DNA of 35,316 nt, taken from positions 1-35,316 of the forward strand of contig CAUJIV010000089.1 in assembly GCA_963205435.1 (NCBI GenBank). Reading direction: 5' to 3'. The notes below the pieces were generated by a model. That model had not been told where the DNA came from, made no database searches, and saw nothing but the letters and a program-made list of their open reading frames with translations. The stretch comes from Pseudomonadota bacterium (GTDB lineage: Bacteria > Pseudomonadota > Gammaproteobacteria > Burkholderiales > Rhodocyclaceae). Below, piece by piece: positions 18,618 to 27,278 of the stretch; within the stretch, counting starts at the first letter, position 1, and each line of letters starts with the position of its first letter. A program made the translations under genes and the position numbers.

Positions 18618-20570
18618 TCAGGCCGCGGCCGCCGCAGCCTGCGGCGTTTCGGCATGCAGGGTGTCGCGCAGGCGCGCGGCGACCTCCTTCAACTCCGCCA
18701 GCTGGCCCTCGAGGGCGGCCTGCATCTGCGTCAGCTCGCGCACGCGGTCTTCCAGGGTGTCGGCCGCCTGGCGGATGCGCTTGACGCTCTCCAGGCGGCG
18801 TTTCAGCTGCAACTGGTGTTCGCGCACCTGGGTCTCCAACGGCGACATGGCGGCGCGCAGCCAGCGGTCGACGTCGCGGTTGGCCTGCTCGAAGGTGCGC
18901 CGCACCTGCAGGGCGGTGGTGTCGAAGAAGCGCTGCGTCAGGTCGCGCTTGGCGTGGGTGACCATGTTGAGCAGCGTGTTGAAGTGGCCGTCGAAGCCGA
19001 GCTCGAGCCGGTTCAGCTCCTTCTCGTAGCGCAGCAGCGAGAAAGCCGCCGGCGCCACCACCTTGAGGCCGTATTCCGAGGAGAAGTGCTCGTACATGGC
19101 CTCCAGCATCTTCGTGATCTCGGCGATCTTGCCGGCTGATTTCTCCAGGTTGACGCGCATCTGCTGGAAGAAGCGCTTCATGGCCTCGCCCAGCCTGCGC
19201 GAGAAGTGCGCTTCCAGCATGGCATCGCGCGTGCGGCGCGTCTCCTCGCGCAGGGCGTCGAGGCCGAGGTGGGCGTAGAGGTTGTTGGTCAGCTGGGTGA
19301 AGACGCTGCGCACGGCGTAGTAGCGCTGCAGGCCCTTTTCGAATTCCTCCTTCTCGCTCTTCACCTTGAGCATCATGTACTCGATGACGCTCTGGTTCTT
19401 CTCGCGCAGGGCGGACAGCTCGCCCAGTTGTTCGACGATGCCGCCGAGGCGCGCCTCGAGGAGAGCGCGGGTGCCGGCGATCAGGTCGGCCGCCTCGCTC
19501 TCGGTATTGCCGCGGACGATCTCCTGCTTGGCCGGGATCAGCTCGGCCGTCAGCGCGCGTTCCAGCGCCGGCAGGCGGCTCTTCGCCAGCAGCGCCTCAT
19601 CGTGGCTGATCCGCGCCAGCAGCCCCTTCTGGGCCGAGACGGGAAAGACGTGCGCGGCATCGAGATCGAGGATGCCGGCCGTGTCGGCCACTTGCCGGGC
19701 GATCTCCGCGCCGATCTCGGTCTCGCTGCGGATGCCGTCCCACAGGCCGTCGATCTTGTTGAGGACGACGACGCGGCCCTTCTGCCGGCTGCGCGCCCCA
19801 TTGACATGGTCGCGCCAGACGGCCAGCTCGGATTGCGTCACGCCGGTGTCGGCGGCGAGGACGAAGAGGATGGCGTGGGCGTTCGGCAGCTGGGACAGGG
19901 TCAGCTCGGGTTCGGCGCCGATGGCATTCAGGCCCGGCGTGTCGAGGATCACCAGGCCCTGCTCCAGCAGGGGATGGGGAAAATTGATGACGGCATGGCG
20001 CCAGCAGGGTATTTCGACCAGGCCCTGCGCATCCGGCCGCAGGCCTTCCGCGGCCGTTTCGTCGATGGCAAAGCCGAGCCTTTCGGCCAGTTCCGGGGTG
20101 ACGCGCTTGCGCTCGCCAACCTGCAGCAGGGCGGCGTTCATGGCCTGCGCCGAAGAGGTGTCGAGCTCGACGACCCGCCATTCCTCCGGGAAACGCTTGT
20201 ATTCCGTTACGCTGGCGTTGCGGCTGCGGGTCTCGATCGGCAGCAGCCGGATCGCCGGCGGCTGGCCGGCCTCGTGCAGCAGTTCGGTGGTGCACATCGT
20301 GGTGCGCCCGGCGGAGGAGGGCAGGATGCGGTGGCCGTAATCGCCGAAGAAGATGGCGTTGATCAGTTCCGACTTGCCGCGCGAGAATTCCGCGACGAAG
20401 GCGACGATCAGCTTTTCTTCGCGCAGGCGTTCGAGCAGCTGCTGCAGGCGCAAAGCGCCTTGCGTATCGGCAAGGTCATTCGCCTGCAGCCAGTCGCCCA
20501 GCTGCTGCAGGCGCGCGGACACCGCCGAGCGCCAGTTGCCGTAGGCGGAAAAATGCTGGGCAAGCCCCAT
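18618..20570 (-). CDS. Dynamin-like large GTPase
   Basis: A 650-residue bacterial dynamin-family GTPase. G1 is VAEFSRGKS (59-67), where the first P-loop glycine is replaced by Ala as in several bacterial dynamin relatives. A switch-I threonine lies in SAGRTTMCTTELL (86-98), G3 is DTPG (210-213) and G4 is NKID (271-274). The region after about 380 is long, helical and charged and likely forms stalk-like coiled coils; it ends in an Ala-rich tail. There is no obvious transmembrane segment, so membrane contact would be peripheral. Membrane remodelling is the family role, but the cellular process here is unknown. I chose the ATG at 20570; the frame is open further upstream, but the candidate promoter at 20600-20608 argues against a longer start. 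It is transcribed alone, convergent with the ferredoxin gene. Confidence 0.85.
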   Translation of the reverse strand: MGLAQHFSAYGNWRSAVSARLQQLGDWLQANDLADTQGALRLQQLLERLREEKLIVAFVAEFSRGKSELINAIFFGDYGHRILPSSAGRTTMCTTELLHEAGQPPAIRLLPIETRSRNASVTEYKRFPEEWRVVELDTSSAQAMNAALLQVGERKRVTPELAERLGFAIDETAAEGLRPDAQGLVEIPCWRHAVINFPHPLLEQGLVILDTPGLNAIGAEPELTLSQLPNAHAILFVLAADTGVTQSELAVWRDHVNGARSRQKGRVVVLNKIDGLWDGIRSETEIGAEIARQVADTAGILDLDAAHVFPVSAQKGLLARISHDEALLAKSRLPALERALTAELIPAKQEIVRGNTESEAADLIAGTRALLEARLGGIVEQLGELSALREKNQSVIEYMMLKVKSEKEEFEKGLQRYYAVRSVFTQLTNNLYAHLGLDALREETRRTRDAMLEAHFSRRLGEAMKRFFQQMRVNLEKSAGKIAEITKMLEAMYEHFSSEYGLKVVAPAAFSLLRYEKELNRLELGFDGHFNTLLNMVTHAKRDLTQRFFDTTALQVRRTFEQANRDVDRWLRAAMSPLETQVREHQLQLKRRLESVKRIRQAADTLEDRVRELTQMQAALEGQLAELKEVAARLRDTLHAETPQAAAAAA

Positions 20571-20599
20571 GGTCAATCGAAAAACGTTTCGGAAATATG

Positions 20600-20627
20600 A
20601 ATTTAGCACATGGTCTTGCGAAAGCAA
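20600..20627 (-). promoter_or_regulatory. Candidate promoter of the dynamin-like gene
   Basis: On the - strand: TTGCTT (20627-20622), 16 bases, TAAATT (20605-20600), with TGC directly before the -10 (extended form TGCTAAATT). Transcription would begin near 20593, about 23 bases before the chosen ATG at 20570. Confidence 0.5.
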
Positions 20628-20657
20628 TGCAGTTCGGAAGCCGCCATCGACCGTTCG

Positions 20658-21470
20658 TCAGCGCTGGCAGCGCGGACAAAAGAAGGTCGAGCGCTGGCCG
20701 ATACGAAGGGTGCGGATCCTGGCGCCGCAGGCGCGGCATGGCTCGCCGGCGCGGGCATAGACGGCGTGCTGCTGCTGGAACCAGCCCGATTTGCCGTCGC
20801 TGTGGATGAAGTCACGCAGGCTGCTGCCGCCCGCCGCCAGGGCCGCCTCGAGGGTGTCGCGCACCGCCGCGGCGAGGCGCTCGCAACGGGCGAGCGAGAG
20901 GCGTCCGGCCGGCGCGCGCGGATCCACGCCGGCGCGAAACAGGCTTTCCGAGGCGTAGATGTTGCCAACGCCGACGATGATGCGGCTGTCCATGAGGAAC
21001 GTCTTGATGGCCGTGTCGCGGTCGCGCGTGGCGGCGTGCAGCCACGCGCCGTCGAAGGCCGGCGAGAGCGGCTCGATGCCGAGCGACGCGATGAGCGGAT
21101 GCCGCAAGGCGTCGCCGGCGGCCCACAGCACGGCGCCGAAGCGGCGCGGGTCGCGCAGCCGCAGCGCGCGGCGCGCGAAGACCAGGTCGAGGTGGTCGTG
21201 GCGCTGCGCGGGCGCGTTCGCCGCCACCAGGCGCAGGCTGCCCGACATGCCGAGATGGACGATCAGCGTGCCGTTCGCGAAGCGGAACAGCAGGTACTTG
21301 CCGCGCCGCTCGATGCCTTGCAGGGTCTGGCCGGCGAGCAGCCGCCGCAGGTTCCGCGGCAGGGGGTAGCGCAGCGAGCGCTGGCGCGCGATGACGTCGT
21401 CGACCCGCCGGCCCGGCAGGCTGGGCAGCAGGCCGCGGCGGGTGATTTCGACCTCGGGCAGTTCGGGCAT
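20658..21470 (-). CDS. mutM: Formamidopyrimidine-DNA glycosylase
   Basis: MutM (Fpg) removes 8-oxoguanine and formamidopyrimidines and nicks the abasic site. The 270-residue protein starts MPELPEVE, giving the catalytic N-terminal proline after Met removal and Glu3. A catalytic lysine is in RRGKYLLFRF. The helix-two-turn-helix region contains GVGNIYASESLFRAGV, and the C-terminal zinc finger has C245, C248, C265 and C268 (CRACG ... FCPRCQR). Start at the ATG at 21470, divergent from the TPR lipoprotein gene. A clear full-length member; the symbol fpg is also used. Confidence 0.97.
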   Translation of the reverse strand: MPELPEVEITRRGLLPSLPGRRVDDVIARQRSLRYPLPRNLRRLLAGQTLQGIERRGKYLLFRFANGTLIVHLGMSGSLRLVAANAPAQRHDHLDLVFARRALRLRDPRRFGAVLWAAGDALRHPLIASLGIEPLSPAFDGAWLHAATRDRDTAIKTFLMDSRIIVGVGNIYASESLFRAGVDPRAPAGRLSLARCERLAAAVRDTLEAALAAGGSSLRDFIHSDGKSGWFQQQHAVYARAGEPCRACGARIRTLRIGQRSTFFCPRCQR

Positions 21471-21566
21471 GGCGTGTCGGGAGCGGCTTGCTTGCGGGGG
21501 CTTGCAAAACCCCCTAACATCATTCGTTCGAATCGCATTCTACGCCGCGTCCTTCCCCCCTTCGCC

Positions 21567-23327
21567 ATGACCGACCTGCTTCGCCCCGTGCCGTCCCTGA
21601 GCGCCGCGCTGGCCGCGGCATTTTTCCTCGCCGCCTGCGCCCAGGCGCCGGCGCGGGCGCCGGCCGAGGCGGCGACAGCAGCAGCGCCGGCAAAAGCCGA
21701 TGCGCGTCCTGAACAGGAGCGCATCGAGCCGCTGCCGAAGGAGGAACTGACCGGGCAGATCCTCTATCAGCTGCTGCTTGCCGAGATCGCCGGACAGCGC
21801 GGCAATTTCGCCCTGTCGGCGGCGGCCTACCTCGACCTCGCCCGCTCGACGCGCGATCCGCGGGTCGCCCGCCGCGCCGCCGAGATCGCGCTGCACGGGC
21901 GCGACCTGAACCAGGCGCTGCAGGCCGCGCGCTTGTGGGTGAACATCGATCCCGAGTCTCCGCAGGCGCGCCAGATGCTGGCCGGCCTGCTGGTCAGCGC
22001 CAACCGGCTGGAGGAACTGCAGCCGCACGCGGCCAAATTGCTGGAACAGGAAGGGGACAAGCTCGGCGAGGCCCTGCTTCGGCTGAACCGGCTGTTTGCC
22101 CGCTCTCCGGACAAGACGGCGGTGATGCGCATCGTCGAGCAGCTGACTCTGCCCTATGTCGGCCGCGCCGAGGCCCACTTTGCACGGGCCCAGGCCGCCC
22201 TGAATGCCGGCGCCTGGCAGCACGGCGTGGCCGAGGCGGACAAGGCGCTGGCGCTGCGGCCCGACTGGGACATGGCGGTGCTGATCAAGGCGCAACTGCA
22301 GCACGCCGAGGCGCCTGCGCAGGCGCTCGAGACCCTGCGCGCCTTCCTCGCCGCGCATCCGCAGGCGCGCGAGGTGCGGCTGCAGCATGCCCGCAGCCTG
22401 GTCGGAGCGCGCAAGTATCCCGAGGCGCGGGCCGAGTTCCAGCGGCTGCTGGTGGATTTCCCCGGCAATGCCGAGGTGATCTACGCCGTGGCGGTGCTCT
22501 CCATGCAACTGTCCGACTGGACGACGGCCGAGGAGAATTTCCGCAAGCTGCTGGCAGGCGATTTCGCCGGCATCGACACGGCGCGCCTCAACCTCGGCCA
22601 GATCGCCGAGGAGCGCAAGCAGTACGACGAGGCCCTGCGCTGGTACGGCGAGGTCGCGCCGGGCGAGCAGTACCTGCCGGCCCAGCTGCGCATCGCCCAG
22701 GTGCTGGCCCGGCAGGGCCAGCTCGATGCCGGGCGCCGCCACCTGCAGGAGCTGCGCCAGCGGGATCCCGCCCAGGCCGTTCCGCTGCTGCTGGCCGAGA
22801 GCCAGCTGCTGCGCGATGCCGGCCAGGCCGACGAAGCCTACAAGCTCCTGGCGGCGAGCCTGGCGGCGCAGCCGGGTCAGCCGGATCTCCTCTACGAATA
22901 CGCCATGCTGGCGGAAAAGCTCGGCCGCTTCGATGTCATGGAGGAGAATCTGCGCCGCCTGATCCAGGCCAGGCCGGAGAACGCCCATGCCTACAATGCC
23001 CTCGGCTATTCGCTCGCCGAGCGCAAGCTGCGGCTGGCCGAGGCCGAGCAGCTGATCGCCAAGGCGCTCGAGCTGGCGCCCAACGATCCCTTCATCATCG
23101 ACAGCATGGGCTGGGTGCTGTTTCGCAAGGGCGACCCTACGCAGGCGCTGACCTGGCTGCAGCGCGCCTATTCGATCCGCCCCGATCCGGAAATCGCCGC
23201 CCATGTCGGCGAAGTCCTGTGGGTCCTCGGCCGGCACGACGAGGCGAAGAAGACCTGGCAGGAGGCGGCCAAGGCCAATCCGGGCAATGCCGCCCTGGCC
23301 GAGGTGGTCCGTCGTCTCGCTCCCTGA
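21567..23327 (+). CDS. Tetratricopeptide-repeat lipoprotein upstream of lolB
   Basis: A 586-residue TPR protein. The N-terminus carries a lipoprotein signal, MTDLLRPVPSLSAALAAAFF then LAAC (C24), followed by an Ala/Pro-rich linker. From about residue 75 to the end it is a chain of helical TPR-like repeats, for example PENAHAYNALGYSLAERK and FIIDSMGWVLFRKGDPTQAL near the C-terminus, which are close to the consensus. It should sit in the outer or inner membrane facing the periplasm and act as a protein-interaction scaffold; the partner is unknown. Its stop overlaps the lolB start (TGATG), and a TPR gene in this position is usual in Betaproteobacteria. The frame is open far upstream, across mutM, but the lipobox fixes the start. 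Confidence 0.9.
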   Translation: MTDLLRPVPSLSAALAAAFFLAACAQAPARAPAEAATAAAPAKADARPEQERIEPLPKEELTGQILYQLLLAEIAGQRGNFALSAAAYLDLARSTRDPRVARRAAEIALHGRDLNQALQAARLWVNIDPESPQARQMLAGLLVSANRLEELQPHAAKLLEQEGDKLGEALLRLNRLFARSPDKTAVMRIVEQLTLPYVGRAEAHFARAQAALNAGAWQHGVAEADKALALRPDWDMAVLIKAQLQHAEAPAQALETLRAFLAAHPQAREVRLQHARSLVGARKYPEARAEFQRLLVDFPGNAEVIYAVAVLSMQLSDWTTAEENFRKLLAGDFAGIDTARLNLGQIAEERKQYDEALRWYGEVAPGEQYLPAQLRIAQVLARQGQLDAGRRHLQELRQRDPAQAVPLLLAESQLLRDAGQADEAYKLLAASLAAQPGQPDLLYEYAMLAEKLGRFDVMEENLRRLIQARPENAHAYNALGYSLAERKLRLAEAEQLIAKALELAPNDPFIIDSMGWVLFRKGDPTQALTWLQRAYSIRPDPEIAAHVGEVLWVLGRHDEAKKTWQEAAKANPGNAALAEVVRRLAP

Positions 23328-23893
23328 TGCCCCGCCGTCTGCTGGCGTCCGTGCTGCTGGCGCTGGCCGCCGGCTGTGCTTCACTTCCGCCGCCCGCGGC
23401 GGACGCGCGGCCGCAGCGCGAGTCGATTGCCGCCTTCGGCCTCTCCGGGCGAATCGCCGTCCGCCATGCCGGCGAGAGCCATTTCGCCGGCATCGAATGG
23501 CGCCACGATGATGAAACCGACGAGATCGTCCTCAGCGGGCCACTTGGCCAGGGACTGGCGCGGCTGACGGCGGGCGGCGGCGCGGCGCTGCTCGAGACCG
23601 CCGACGGCAAGCGCTATGCGGCAGCCGACCTGGACGGCCTCGCCGCTCAGGTTTTCGGCGCGCCGATCCCGGTCTCCGGGCTGAGCCGCTGGGTGCTCGG
23701 CCGCGCCGCGGCCGACGGCCAGTTGCGCCGCGACGCGGCCGGGCGGCCCGTCGCCCTGGTCGAGCAGGGCTGGACGATCGAATATTTGCGCTTCGAGAGC
23801 GCCGCGCCGCAGGCCTTGCCGGACCTGCTGCAGGCGCGCCGCGGCGACACCGAAGTCAGGCTGACGATCGACGGCTGGGAGCTGCCGCGATGA
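23327..23893 (+). CDS. lolB: Outer-membrane lipoprotein insertion protein LolB
   Basis: LolB accepts lipoproteins from the periplasmic carrier LolA and inserts them into the outer membrane. The 188-residue protein is itself a lipoprotein: signal MPRRLLASVLLALAAGC with the lipidated cysteine at 17. The mature part has the LolA/LolB pattern FGLSGRIAVRHAGESHFAG, SGPLGQGLARLT and LSRWVLGR. It begins inside the stop of the TPR gene and ends overlapping ispE by four bases, so the three are translationally coupled. The lolB-ispE order is conserved across beta- and gamma-proteobacteria and supports the call. Confidence 0.94.
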   Translation: MPRRLLASVLLALAAGCASLPPPAADARPQRESIAAFGLSGRIAVRHAGESHFAGIEWRHDDETDEIVLSGPLGQGLARLTAGGGAALLETADGKRYAAADLDGLAAQVFGAPIPVSGLSRWVLGRAAADGQLRRDAAGRPVALVEQGWTIEYLRFESAAPQALPDLLQARRGDTEVRLTIDGWELPR

Positions 23894-24744
23894 GCGACTG
23901 GGAGCGCGAATACCCGGCGCCGGCCAAGCTGAACCTCTTCCTGCACGTCGTCGGGCGGCGGCCCGACGGCTACCACCTGCTGCAATCGGCTTTCTGCCTG
24001 ATCGATCTGGCCGACAGCCTGCGCTTCGCGCCGCGCCGCGATGGCCGCATCCGGCGCGTCCACGCGCTTCCCGGCGTGGCCGAGGCGGACGACCTCTGCG
24101 TGCGTGCAGCACGGCTCCTGCAGGAGGCCTCCGGTTGCGACCAGGGCGTCGACATCGCGCTGGAAAAGTGCCTGCCGATGGGCGGCGGACTGGGCGGCGG
24201 CAGCTCGGACGCGGCGACGGTGCTGCTGGCGCTCAACCGCCTGTGGCGGCTGGACTGGCCGCGCGCGCGACTGCAGGCGCTCGGTCTGCGCCTGGGCGCC
24301 GATGTGCCGTTCTTCCTCTTCGGCCGCAACGCCTTCGTCGAGGGCATCGGCGAGATCCTCACGCCGCTCAGCCTGCCGCCGGCCTGGTACCTCGTCGTCG
24401 CGCCACCGGCGACGGTGGCGACGGCGGAGATCTTCGCTGCCGCGAATTTGACACGAAATTCGAAATCCATCAAAATTTCGGACTTTTCAGCGGGTTGGGA
24501 CGGCCTGTCCGGCCGCAACGACCTCGAGCCGGTGGTGTGCGAGCGCCATCCCGAGGTGGCGCAGGCGCTGGCTTGGCTGCGGCAGCGCGCGGACGGGCGC
24601 ATGAGCGGTTCGGGCGCCTGCGTCTTCGCCCGCTTCGCCGACGAGCAGGGCGCGCGCGCCGTGCTCGGGCAGCTGCCGCGTGGCAGCGCGGCCTGGATCG
24701 CGCAGGGCCTGGACGAGCATCCCCTGCGGACGCTCGCCGGCTGA
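23890..24744 (+). CDS. ispE: 4-diphosphocytidyl-2-C-methyl-D-erythritol kinase
   Basis: IspE phosphorylates CDP-methylerythritol in the MEP isoprenoid pathway. It is a 284-residue GHMP kinase: the N-terminal PAKLNLFLHVVGRRPDGYH (10-28) contains the catalytic lysine K13, the ATP-binding glycine loop is GGGLGGGSSD (98-107), and the third motif is MSGSGACVFARF. A roughly 60-bp patch around 24442-24490 (LTRNSKSIKISDF) is markedly AT-rich against the rest of the gene, but its position and content match a variable loop of the family. It overlaps lolB by four bases; a tRNA-Gln gene begins eight bases after its stop. Confidence 0.96.
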   Translation: MSDWEREYPAPAKLNLFLHVVGRRPDGYHLLQSAFCLIDLADSLRFAPRRDGRIRRVHALPGVAEADDLCVRAARLLQEASGCDQGVDIALEKCLPMGGGLGGGSSDAATVLLALNRLWRLDWPRARLQALGLRLGADVPFFLFGRNAFVEGIGEILTPLSLPPAWYLVVAPPATVATAEIFAAANLTRNSKSIKISDFSAGWDGLSGRNDLEPVVCERHPEVAQALAWLRQRADGRMSGSGACVFARFADEQGARAVLGQLPRGSAAWIAQGLDEHPLRTLAG

Positions 24745-24751
24745 GAACTCC

Positions 24752-24828
24752 TGGGGAGTCGCCAAGTTGGTTAAGGCACCGGATTTTGATTCCGGCATGC
24801 GAAGGTTCGAATCCTTCCTCCCCAGCCA
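24752..24828 (+). tRNA. tRNA-Gln (anticodon UUG)
   Basis: A 77-base cloverleaf with encoded CCA. Acceptor arms TGGGGAG and CTCCCCA pair except for the first U-A-type edge typical of tRNA-Gln. The D-loop contains AAGTTGGTTAAGG, the anticodon stem CCGGA/TCCGG encloses the loop TTTTGAT with anticodon TTG, and the T-arm has GGTTCGAATCC. The discriminator base is G followed by CCA, as expected for glutamine. It reads in the same direction as ispE and prs and is probably cotranscribed with them. A glutamine tRNA between ispE and prs is a conserved arrangement. Confidence 0.95.
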
Positions 24829-24840
24829 ATAATCGAGCAA

Positions 24841-24865
24841 GCGGGCAGGTGACTCACCTGCCCGC
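24841..24865 (+). terminator. Strong palindrome after tRNA-Gln (terminator-like)
   Basis: GCGGGCAGGTGA, one C, TCACCTGCCCGC: 12-bp perfect arms, followed by CGCGTTTGC with only three Ts. It could serve as a 3' processing signal or partial terminator for the ispE-tRNA transcript, ending 36 bases before prs. The short T-run makes full termination doubtful. Confidence 0.5.
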
Positions 24866-24901
24866 CGCGTTTGCAACGAGGCAATCGTCCCGGGGACGCG
24901 C

Positions 24902-25852
24902 ATGGCCTACGACAGCCTGATGGTTTTCACGGGGAACGCCAACCCCAAGCTGGCCGCCGACGTGGTCAGGCGGCTGAACATCTCGCTCGGCCGCGCCATG
25001 GCCGGCCGCTTCTCCGACGGCGAGGTCAGCGTCGAGATCATGGAGAACGTCCGCGGCAAGGACTGCTTCATCCTGCAATCGACCTGCGCGCCGACCAACG
25101 ACAACCTGATGGAGCTGATCATCATGGTCGACGCGCTGCGGCGCTCCTCGGCCGGGCGCATCACGGCGGCGATTCCCTACATGGGCTATTCGCGCCAGGA
25201 CCGGCGGCCGCGCTCGGCGCGCGTCGCCATCACGGCCAAGGTGGTGGCCAACATGCTGCAGGCGGTCGGCGTGGACCGGGTGCTGACGGTCGACCTGCAC
25301 GCCGACCAGATCCAGGGCTTCTTCGACATCCCGGTCGACAACATCTACGCCGCGCCGATCCTGCTCGGCGACATCTGGAAGAACCAGCCGGGCGACCTGC
25401 TGGTCGTCTCGCCCGACGTCGGCGGCGTGGTGCGGGCGCGGGCCCTGGCCAAGCGGCTCGAGTCGGATCTCGCCATCATCGACAAGCGGCGGCCGAAGGC
25501 CAACATGTCCGAGGTGATGAACATCATCGGCGAAGTCGACGGCCGCACCTGCGTCATCATGGACGACATGGTGGACACCGCCGGCACCCTGTGCAAGGCG
25601 GCACAGGCGCTGAAGGAGCACGGCGCCGCCCGGGTGCTGGCCTACTGCACCCACCCGGTGCTGTCCGGCAACGCGGTGCAGCGCATCGAGGACTCGGTTC
25701 TCGACGAGCTGGTGGTGACCGACACCATCCCGCTGCGCGAGGAGGCGCGCGCCTGCGCGCGCATCCGGCAGATCTCCATCGCCGAGCTGCTGGCCGAGAC
25801 GATGCTGCGCATCAGCAACGAGGATTCGGTCTCCTCGCTGTTCATGGAGTAG
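24902..25852 (+). CDS. prs: Ribose-phosphate pyrophosphokinase (PRPP synthase)
   Basis: Prs makes 5-phosphoribosyl-1-diphosphate from ribose 5-phosphate and ATP for nucleotide, NAD, histidine and tryptophan synthesis. The 316-residue length is standard for class I enzymes. Visible are the flexible-loop arginine region [20 protein letters not shown], the metal-binding stretch [17 protein letters not shown], and the PRPP loop [13 protein letters not shown]. The start is the ATG at 24902 in [15 protein letters not shown]. It follows the tRNA-Gln gene and precedes rplY, with an intrinsic terminator between prs and rplY at 25864. Confidence 0.98.
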   Translation: MAYDSLMVFTGNANPKLAADVVRRLNISLGRAMAGRFSDGEVSVEIMENVRGKDCFILQSTCAPTNDNLMELIIMVDALRRSSAGRITAAIPYMGYSRQDRRPRSARVAITAKVVANMLQAVGVDRVLTVDLHADQIQGFFDIPVDNIYAAPILLGDIWKNQPGDLLVVSPDVGGVVRARALAKRLESDLAIIDKRRPKANMSEVMNIIGEVDGRTCVIMDDMVDTAGTLCKAAQALKEHGAARVLAYCTHPVLSGNAVQRIEDSVLDELVVTDTIPLREEARACARIRQISIAELLAETMLRISNEDSVSSLFME

Positions 25853-25863
25853 TTTTTTCAACC

Positions 25864-25889
25864 CCTGCCTGGTCGCGGGCAGGTTTTTT
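25864..25889 (+). terminator. Intrinsic terminator between prs and rplY
   Basis: CCTGCC, an eight-base loop (TGGTCGCG), GGCAGG, followed by TTTTTT: a GC-rich stem with a U-tract, 11 bases after the prs stop and 13 bases before the rplY ATG. Placed inside a conserved co-directional pair, it may be a partial terminator adjusting prs versus rplY expression. The rplY ribosome-binding site (GGAG) lies just after it. Confidence 0.75.
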
Positions 25890-25902
25890 CTGGAGCAAGC
25901 AC

Positions 25903-26565
25903 ATGAAAATCGAAATCAGCGCCAGCAAGCGCGAACTGCAGGGCACCGGAGCGAGCCGCCGCCTGCGCCGCGCCGGCAAGGTGCCGGGGATCCTCTACGG
26001 CGGCGAGACGGCGGCGCAGCCGATCGAGATCGATCACAACACGCTCTTCCACCGCCTCAAGCAGGAGGCCTTCCACGCCTCGATCCTGACCATGGATCTC
26101 GACGGCCAGAAGCAGCAGGTGCTGCTGCGCGACTACCAGATGCACGCCTTCAAGCCGCAGGTGCTGCACGCCGACTTCCAGCGCGTCGCCGCCGATCGCA
26201 AGATCCACATGAAGGTGCCGCTGCATTTCATCAATGCCGACATCGCCCCCGGCGTCAAGCTGCAGGGCGGCGTGGTCAGCCATGTCATGAACGAAATCAA
26301 CGTCAGCTGCCTGCCGGCGGACCTGCCGGAATTCATTCAGGTGGACCTGAAGGACGTCTCCGTCGGCCATTCGGTGCACGTCAGCAACCTCGAGCTGCCG
26401 GCGGGCGTCGAGGCCGTGCTGCCGCGCAACGAGAACCCGGTGGTGGCGACCATTACCGTGCCGCGTGGCACCACCGAGGCCGAGCTGGCCGCTGGCGAGC
26501 AGGCCGCCGCGGCTGCCGCCCCGGCCGCGGCGCCGGCCGCCGCCAAGCAGCCCGAGAAGAACTAA
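25903..26565 (+). CDS. rplY: 50S ribosomal protein L25/general stress protein Ctc
   Basis: RplY binds 5S rRNA in the large subunit. This is the long, CTC form (220 residues): an N-terminal L25 domain opening [20 protein letters not shown] with [10 protein letters not shown], a C-terminal TL5-like beta domain (about 100-190), and an Ala/Pro-rich tail ([13 protein letters not shown]) that is probably disordered. GGAG lies about ten bases before the ATG at 25903. The prs-rplY-pth-ychF order is widely conserved. The stop is followed by a very strong GC palindrome before pth. Confidence 0.96.
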   Translation: MKIEISASKRELQGTGASRRLRRAGKVPGILYGGETAAQPIEIDHNTLFHRLKQEAFHASILTMDLDGQKQQVLLRDYQMHAFKPQVLHADFQRVAADRKIHMKVPLHFINADIAPGVKLQGGVVSHVMNEINVSCLPADLPEFIQVDLKDVSVGHSVHVSNLELPAGVEAVLPRNENPVVATITVPRGTTEAELAAGEQAAAAAAPAAAPAAAKQPEKN

Positions 26566-26573
26566 GGGCGCGC

Positions 26574-26598
26574 GCGCCGCGGCCGCCGGCCGCGGCGC
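26574..26598 (+). other. Eleven-bp perfect GC hairpin between rplY and pth
   Basis: GCGCCGCGGCC, loop GCC, GGCCGCGGCGC: an all-G/C stem, eight bases after the rplY stop and 15 bases before the pth GTG start. There is no T-tract (CGGCCTTCTT follows). It may separate rplY and pth messages by processing, or reduce pth translation by sitting next to the start. Confidence 0.5.
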
Positions 26599-26613
26599 CG
26601 GCCTTCTTCCGAC

Positions 26614-27198
26614 GTGGCTGCGCCACGCCTCATCGTCGGCCTCGGCAACCCGGGCGCCGAATACGCCGACAGCCGCCACAACGCCGGCTTCTGGCTGTGC
26701 CAGCGACTGGCCGACGAGCTGGGCGCCGGCCTGAGGAAGGAGGCGCGCTTCCACGGCCTGGCTGGGCGAGCCGGCAGCGGCGCCTGGCTGCTGATGCCGC
26801 AGACCTTCATGAACCGCTCGGGCCAGTCGGTCGCGGCGCTGGCGCGCTTCCACCGGATCGATCCCGCCGACATGCTGGTGCTGCACGACGAGCTCGACCT
26901 GCCGCCCGGCGCCCTGCGGCTGAAGTTCGGCGGCGGCCTCGGCGGCCACAATGGGCTGAAGGACATCGTCGCCCATCTCGGCAGCCAGGATTTCTGGCGG
27001 CTGCGCATCGGCATCGGCCACCCCGGCGACCGCCGGCAGGTCGTCGATTACGTGCTGAAGAAGCCGCGCGCCGAGGAGCGCGCGCTGATCGACGCGGCGC
27101 TGGAGCGCACCGTCGCGGCCTGGCCGCTGCTGGCGCGCGGCGAGCACGCCGCCGCCATGCAGCAGCTCAACACGCGCCCGGCGGCCGAAGGAGAATGA
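26614..27198 (+). CDS. pth: Peptidyl-tRNA hydrolase
   Basis: Pth releases peptides from prematurely dropped peptidyl-tRNA. The 194-residue protein has GLGNPG (9-14), the catalytic histidine in RHNAGFW (H22), [13 protein letters not shown], and the catalytic aspartate in HDELDLP (D92), followed by [13 protein letters not shown]. It is predicted to start with GTG at 26614, because the family fold begins at [10 protein letters not shown] only four residues later; no ATG upstream fits. There is no clear ribosome-binding site, and a strong hairpin ends 15 bases before the start, so expression may rely on coupling to rplY. It is followed by ychF after 80 bp. Confidence 0.95.
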   Translation: MAAPRLIVGLGNPGAEYADSRHNAGFWLCQRLADELGAGLRKEARFHGLAGRAGSGAWLLMPQTFMNRSGQSVAALARFHRIDPADMLVLHDELDLPPGALRLKFGGGLGGHNGLKDIVAHLGSQDFWRLRIGIGHPGDRRQVVDYVLKKPRAEERALIDAALERTVAAWPLLARGEHAAAMQQLNTRPAAEGE

Positions 27199-27278
27199 GC
27201 GCCGGCGCGAGGCGGGCTGCGGCGCCGGCCGCCCACTGAACTGCCGCAGCCTTCCGGCCGCGGCCCTGCGGAGACGAC

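Noticed and set aside
24442-24490. AT-rich patch within ispE that could be an insertion.
   Set aside because: The frame is kept, and the residues (LTRN.K.IKISDF) fit a variable loop seen in relatives. Base composition alone is not enough.
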